Source: Parasporobacterium sp. (GTDB lineage Bacteria > Bacillota > Clostridia > Lachnospirales > Lachnospiraceae). Taken from it: 36,830 bases of DNA. Shown piece after piece: positions 32,676-36,830 of the stretch; the stretch's first letter is position 1; each line of letters starts with the position of its first letter. The position numbers were made by a program, and so were the translations under genes. Location of the stretch: positions 1 through 36,830 of the forward strand of contig JAFWOB010000048.1 of NCBI GenBank assembly GCA_017510065.1. Direction: 5' to 3'. Below the pieces are notes generated by a model, which had not been told where the DNA came from, searched no databases, and saw nothing but the letters and a program-made list of their open reading frames with translations.

Positions 32676-34634
32676 ATGAAAAGACGTTTTATCAGTGTAT
32701 TAGCAATCATTCTCTGTCTCGGCCTGCTGGGACCCATGTGGGTAATGGCGGAAGAAGAGGACGAAGAAGAGGAAGAAGATCCTGTCGCTGTCGTAACGAT
32801 CATACCTGCAGAGGGGGAGCAGGCAGAACTCGGCGTAGCCGACGAGTCGATCCTGATCGAAGCAGACGGACTGAAGTTTAAAGATCTGAACAAGAATGAC
32901 CAGCTGGATCCTTATGAAGACTGGCGGCTCGGAACAGAAGAGAGAGTGGCCGACCTGCTGTCCCGGATGGAACCTGATGAGAAAGCATTCCAGATGCTCC
33001 ATATGACACTGGTCACATTGAAGGAAAGCTGGTTCAATGAAAACAATGTCGGGTTTGTGCTTGCCTATACCTACCTGGCAGACGGGATCGAAGCTGCTGT
33101 GCAGAGAGGCAATTATGTACAGGCGCTCAGTGAAGAAAGCCGCCTGGGCATTCCGGTCGTTTTCAGTATGGACTCCGTGATCGGCTGCAGCTGGATCGAT
33201 GAAACGACCATTATCCCGGACCAGATCACTCTGGCGGCAACCGGTGATGTGGAACTGGTCGGACAGCTTGCCGTGATGCAGCGCGAAGAAATGAAAGCAC
33301 TGGGGGTCCGCATGAGCCTTTCTCCGACGGCCGACCTGGCAACCGACCCCAGATGGGGACGTGCACAGGAATGTTTCGGGGAAGATGCGGAACTGGCATC
33401 CGCTATGATCAAGGCGGCCGTACAGGGTCTTCAGGCGGGCGATAAACTGACCCCGGATTCCGTTATAGCCTGTGTCAAGCATTTTCCGGGTTCCGGCCCT
33501 CAGACCAACGGGGAAGACGGATCGCCTATCGTATTAAATGACGATTCCATCGATATGCACCTGAGCGTTTTCAAAGCTGCTATCGAAGCCGGCGCAGCAA
33601 GCATCATGCCGTACGGCTACAGCACTGTCCCTTATCTGGGGGGAGATGCGGTTGACAATTTCGCGCACGAATCCAGCGTTGTCATGAATGATCTGTTAAG
33701 AAATGATCTCGGTTATGAAGGCATCATCCAGACTGACTGGGGAACCAATCATACGGCAGCAGCACTGGCCGGGGCTGATGCGCTCGGCGGTGCAGGAGCC
33801 CGCGAATCCAAAAAGCTCGTGGAAGCTCTCTCGGAAGAACAGCTGAATGAAAAAGTCGGAAAACTGCTGGCAGCAAAATTTGAACTCGGTATTTTCGAAA
33901 ATCCTTATTCGGACCTGGAAACAGCGCAGGCAGTTGTCGGCACGGAAGAAAACTACGCACTGGCAAAGAGGGCGGCGGCCGAAGCACTTACGCTGGTGAA
34001 ATATGAAAACCCGGTGGAGCTTGCAGGCAGGAATATCATTGTAGCAGGCACTCTGGCAGATGATGCCGCAGCACTGAACAGCGGATGGAAGATCCCGAAC
34101 GATAACTATGAATTCGAACGGACCACAGGCGACAGCATTCTGGAAGGGATCATCAAAGAAGCCGGGGAAGACAAAGTGACCTTTATCGGAAACGATACTT
34201 CCCTGATCCCGGAAAGCGTCGGAGAAGATACCGTTGCTATTCTGGTTGTCGGAGAAAAGAGCGGCACACATCAGCCGAACTGGGGCGCACAGACTCTGGA
34301 ATTCCCGGCAGAACAGCAGGAACTGGCAGCAGCCCTGAAGGCAGCAGGCGCCTATGTCGTAACAGTGGTCGTTATGAACCGTGCCTATGTTCTGAGTCCG
34401 ATCGCAGAGCAGAGTGACAGCGTGCTCCTTGTATATCGTCCGGGCATGACAGCCGGGGCGGAGGCTGTTGCAGATGCCCTTTTCGGCAAGGCAGCGATCA
34501 CAGGTCACACACCGTTCCAGATCCCGGCCGATATGAACCAGGTGCTTTCGCAGCGCGAAGATCTGGCGAAAGATATAACAGATCCGCTGTATGACTACGG
34601 ATTCGGCATTGAGACAGAAAGCTTTGGAAAATAA
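32676..34634 (+). CDS. Secreted glycoside hydrolase family 3 protein (GH3-4)
   Basis: 652 residues, AGAGGGA before the ATG. The signal peptide ends VMA/EEE, followed by an acidic run (EEEDEEEEEDP). Barrel: FKDLNKNDQLDPYEDWR, FSMDSVIGCSWI, LSPTADLATDPRWGR, KHFPGSGPQ and nucleophile motif GIIQTDWG. Second domain: VVGEKSGTHQPNWG, then DPLYDYGFGIET. Same fold as GH3-3, from which it has diverged clearly. The Glu expected as acid/base after GE is again not seen (THQ). Lies between the permease and ATPase genes, so it belongs to the same uptake operon. Confidence 0.9.
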   Translation: MKRRFISVLAIILCLGLLGPMWVMAEEEDEEEEEDPVAVVTIIPAEGEQAELGVADESILIEADGLKFKDLNKNDQLDPYEDWRLGTEERVADLLSRMEPDEKAFQMLHMTLVTLKESWFNENNVGFVLAYTYLADGIEAAVQRGNYVQALSEESRLGIPVVFSMDSVIGCSWIDETTIIPDQITLAATGDVELVGQLAVMQREEMKALGVRMSLSPTADLATDPRWGRAQECFGEDAELASAMIKAAVQGLQAGDKLTPDSVIACVKHFPGSGPQTNGEDGSPIVLNDDSIDMHLSVFKAAIEAGAASIMPYGYSTVPYLGGDAVDNFAHESSVVMNDLLRNDLGYEGIIQTDWGTNHTAAALAGADALGGAGARESKKLVEALSEEQLNEKVGKLLAAKFELGIFENPYSDLETAQAVVGTEENYALAKRAAAEALTLVKYENPVELAGRNIIVAGTLADDAAALNSGWKIPNDNYEFERTTGDSILEGIIKEAGEDKVTFIGNDTSLIPESVGEDTVAILVVGEKSGTHQPNWGAQTLEFPAEQQELAAALKAAGAYVVTVVVMNRAYVLSPIAEQSDSVLLVYRPGMTAGAEAVADALFGKAAITGHTPFQIPADMNQVLSQREDLAKDITDPLYDYGFGIETESFGK

Positions 34635-34664
34635 AAACCTGGCAACACCAGAAGGAGAAATAAA

Positions 34665-35774
34665 ATGGCATCAATTACCTTTAATAATGTAAGCGTATCC
34701 TATGACAGGGGAAAAACAAAAACTCTGAAGGATCTGTCTCTGGAAGTAAAAGACGGAGAATTCTGTGTCTTCCTGGGACCGTCCGGATGCGGAAAATCCA
34801 CGGCTATGCATTGCATCGCCGGACTCCTGAAACCGGATTCCGGTGAGGTCTATATAGGCGACCAGCTGGTAACTGCCATGGAGAAAAAAGTGTTTGTTCA
34901 GCCTCAGCAGAGAAATATCGCCATGGTGTTCCAGGAGTATGCCCTGTATCCGAATATGACAGTCAGAAAGAATATGTCCTTCGGGCTCCAGACACTGAAA
35001 GTCGATAAAGCGGAGATCGAAAAACGGGTCAATTATATGGCAAAAATGCTTTCGATCGAGCATCTGATGGAACGAAAACCCGCAGAGCTGTCCGGCGGGC
35101 AGAGGCAGCGTGTCGCTCTGGGAAGAGCTCTGGTACGTGATCCCAATGTATTCCTGCTGGATGAGCCTCTTGGAAACCTTGATGCGAAGCTCAGGGAACA
35201 GGTCCGCTATGAGCTGAAGAAGATCCAGAGCGAACTGGGCGTGACAACTGTCTATGTCACCCATGATCAGACGGAAGCCATGACGATGGCTGACCACATC
35301 ATCCTGATGCGGGACGGCATGATCATGCAGGAGGGAACGCCTTCGGATCTGTATGACTGCCCGAACAATGTGTTTGTGGCAAGTTTCCTGGGGACGCCGC
35401 AGATCAATCTTTTCGACTGCCGGGTGGTGCAGAAGGACGGCAGGATCTTTCTGGAATCCCCGGAGATCACAACCGTGGTGGAAGACAAAGATGCAGCGGC
35501 ATTGAAAGATTATGCAGGCAAGGAAGTGACGCTGGGCATCAGGCCGTCGGATCTTTCCATAGCGGAAAATGAATCGGATGCAGCCATTAAGGCGGCAATC
35601 GACAGCATGGAGCTTTTGGGCGATGCATACCTGGTTTATGTCCGTACAGGGGACAAGGTCGTGATCTTTAAGAATACAGACCTGAATACCAAGCTGAATT
35701 CCCACATTTTCCTGAAACCGGATCTTTCCAAACTGCATCTGTTTGAAAAAGAAAAGGGAGACAGGATCAACTGA
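34665..35774 (+). CDS. Sugar ABC transporter ATP-binding protein (MsmX/UgpC type)
   Basis: 369 residues, AGAAGGAGA before the ATG. Walker A GPSGCGKST (about 38-46), Q-loop VFQEYALYPN, signature LSGGQRQRVALGRALVR, Walker B VFLLDEPLGNLDAKLR and switch His in YVTHDQTEAMTMAD. A C-terminal regulatory TOBE/MOI-like domain (about 240-369) includes EVTLGIRPSDLSI. It powers the CUT1 permeases encoded upstream and is the last gene of the operon. Confidence 0.94.
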   Translation: MASITFNNVSVSYDRGKTKTLKDLSLEVKDGEFCVFLGPSGCGKSTAMHCIAGLLKPDSGEVYIGDQLVTAMEKKVFVQPQQRNIAMVFQEYALYPNMTVRKNMSFGLQTLKVDKAEIEKRVNYMAKMLSIEHLMERKPAELSGGQRQRVALGRALVRDPNVFLLDEPLGNLDAKLREQVRYELKKIQSELGVTTVYVTHDQTEAMTMADHIILMRDGMIMQEGTPSDLYDCPNNVFVASFLGTPQINLFDCRVVQKDGRIFLESPEITTVVEDKDAAALKDYAGKEVTLGIRPSDLSIAENESDAAIKAAIDSMELLGDAYLVYVRTGDKVVIFKNTDLNTKLNSHIFLKPDLSKLHLFEKEKGDRIN

Positions 35775-35795
35775 TACGATAATACTTTCCTTCCA

Positions 35796-35833
35796 GGGCG
35801 GGGTTGTCTGCGAAATGCGGCTGTCCCGCCCGT
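35796..35833 (+). terminator. Probable terminator of the ABC operon
   Basis: GGGCGGG (35796-35802) pairs with CCCGCCC (35825-35831) around a 22-nt loop, 22 nt after the ATPase stop. Only a weak GTTATTA follows, so efficiency is uncertain. Confidence 0.6.
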
Positions 35834-35850
35834 TATTACCCGGCGGTAAA

Positions 35851-35859
35851 TGATATAAT
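35851..35859 (+). promoter_or_regulatory. Extended -10 promoter for the DltD-like gene
   Basis: TGATATAAT (35851-35859) is a perfect extended -10. A weak TTATTA lies 15 nt upstream. Transcription would start near 35866, only about 2 nt before the ATG, implying a leaderless mRNA. Confidence 0.5.
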
Positions 35860-35867
35860 GCATCGGT

Positions 35868-36830
35868 ATGAAACCCGGCAGTATTGACAATAAAAAGAAG
35901 ATCAGGAATTTCTGGGTCCGGACAGCAGTCTTTGCCGTGCTGGCTGCTGCTGTCCTGGCTTATACTGCTTATGTCCTGACACCGAAATATGATTACGGGA
36001 TCTGCAGCATGATGAACCTGTATCAGCAGCCGGCGGATTCCATTGATGTGCTGGCCCTGGGGACCAGTCAGACCTACGGCGGGCTCAATACCAATATTCT
36101 CTGGAAGGAATACGGGATCGCAGCATATAATCTGGCGACTGCGGAACAGGCTTACTGGGTTGGCTACTATTATCTCATAGAAGCGCTGAAGACGCAGCAT
36201 CCGAAACTGCTGCTCCTGGATACCAAGGCAAGTTCCTATCCCAATGATACCAACCGCCACGGCCGCGTGATCCTGGGAACCTACGGGATCCTGTCACTGC
36301 CGGAACGGGCAGCTGCGATCAGGGAGTGTACCGGAGGAGAACATGTCCTGAGCTATCTGGCGGCCTTCCCGGAGATTCATTCCAATTACAGTGAGCTGAG
36401 TGCGGATTCCTTTGCCATTCCCCCCACCAATGGAGGACGGGGAAATACCTGGAAGGGTTATATCGAACAGGATGAAACGGAAAAGCATGAGCGTCCTTCC
36501 CTTGTCTGGACCTCTACAAAAATGGCGGTTAACGAACATGAAATGGAGTATTTCCGGAAGATCCTGGAGCTGTGCCGGGAAAAGCAGATCCCGGTGATGT
36601 TGGTGAGCTATCCGTATCCGGATTATGCCAATGATCATATGTATGTCAACGGACTGTTTAAGGCCGCTGAAGAATACGGCGTATCAGGAATCAATTACAA
36701 TCATCCGGACCTTCGGTTCGGGCTCCGGTATTCTTCGGATTTTGCGGACTGGCAGCATCTGAATCTCAAGGGGAGCGCCAATTTCAGCAGGAAGCTGGCC
36801 TCGGATATCCTTTCTCTGTATGACATCCCC
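35868..36830 (+). CDS. SGNH/DltD-like membrane-anchored protein (partial, runs off the window)
   Basis: 321 codons are open from the ATG at 35868 to the window edge with no stop. A short basic start (KPGSIDNKKKIRNFW) is followed by a membrane segment at about residues 21-42; the rest is outside the cell. VLALGTSQTYGGLNTNILW matches the block with the catalytic Ser of DltD/AlgJ-like SGNH proteins (GTSQT). A later stretch, DFADWQHLNLKGSANFSR, supplies the expected Asp and His (D..H). DltD-like proteins act in D-alanylation or acylation of cell-wall polymers. There is no ribosome site before the ATG and an in-frame stop lies just upstream, so this start is the first possible one. Confidence 0.72.
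   Translation, partial: MKPGSIDNKKKIRNFWVRTAVFAVLAAAVLAYTAYVLTPKYDYGICSMMNLYQQPADSIDVLALGTSQTYGGLNTNILWKEYGIAAYNLATAEQAYWVGYYYLIEALKTQHPKLLLLDTKASSYPNDTNRHGRVILGTYGILSLPERAAAIRECTGGEHVLSYLAAFPEIHSNYSELSADSFAIPPTNGGRGNTWKGYIEQDETEKHERPSLVWTSTKMAVNEHEMEYFRKILELCREKQIPVMLVSYPYPDYANDHMYVNGLFKAAEEYGVSGINYNHPDLRFGLRYSSDFADWQHLNLKGSANFSRKLASDILSLYDIP

Overview
The window reads as chromosomal DNA of an anaerobic, fermentative Firmicute of the Clostridia, with a Lachnospiraceae-like look. The grounds are the strong AGGAGG-type ribosome sites, a YesM/YesN-type two-component pair, an MsmX-type sugar ABC ATPase, a Clostridia-style IS200/IS605 TnpA tail, VTC/DUF4956/CotH genes and roughly balanced base composition. 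No rRNA, tRNA, CRISPR array or phage module was seen.

Layout. 1-250: 3' end of an IS200/IS605 tnpA and its hairpin-rich right end, abutting the 3' end of a MATE efflux gene (minus strand). 1843-4491: large secreted GH3 glycosidase. 4883-7247: secreted beta-helix protein and an exported nitroreductase-like protein. 7543-12094: MaoC-like double-hotdog protein with a complete TRAP transporter (DctQ, DctM, DctP). 12256-14237: LysR regulator and a zinc alcohol dehydrogenase overlapping by 4 nt. 14550-18420: VTC-domain protein, DUF4956 membrane protein and CotH-kinase surface protein. 18653-19435: PD-(D/E)XK-like protein of unknown role. 19672-22236 (minus): second large GH3. 22423-25869 (minus): AraC-type response regulator and YesM-type sensor kinase. 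26071-35774: sugar uptake operon (CBM9 protein, solute-binding protein, GH3, two CUT1 permeases, GH3, ABC ATPase). 35868-end: start of an SGNH/DltD-like membrane-anchored protein that runs off the window.

Two non-coding signals tie the region together. First, six promoters carry the same operator: two direct repeats of a 15-nt word close to GTGTCGGATATTACA, start-to-start 22 bp, ending 22-24 nt before a plausible -10 box. They precede GH3-1, the beta-helix/nitroreductase pair, the MaoC/TRAP operon, the VTC/DUF4956/CotH operon, GH3-2 and the CBM9/ABC operon. The best candidate for the protein that reads them is the AraC-type response regulator encoded in the middle. One operator also overlaps the -35 of the kinase/regulator operon, which suggests feedback. 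Second, four intergenic gaps each hold a doublet of a 60-bp interrupted palindrome (arms TTGGGCCAGT / ACTGGCCCAA) with exactly 73 bp from unit to unit.

Working model (inference): a surface glycoside-degrading regulon. Secreted GH3 enzymes split a glycoside, the ABC system takes up the sugar, and the TRAP system may take up the non-sugar part for the MaoC-like enzyme and the dehydrogenase. The CotH, beta-helix and nitroreductase-like proteins work at the cell surface. The substrate cannot be read from the sequence.
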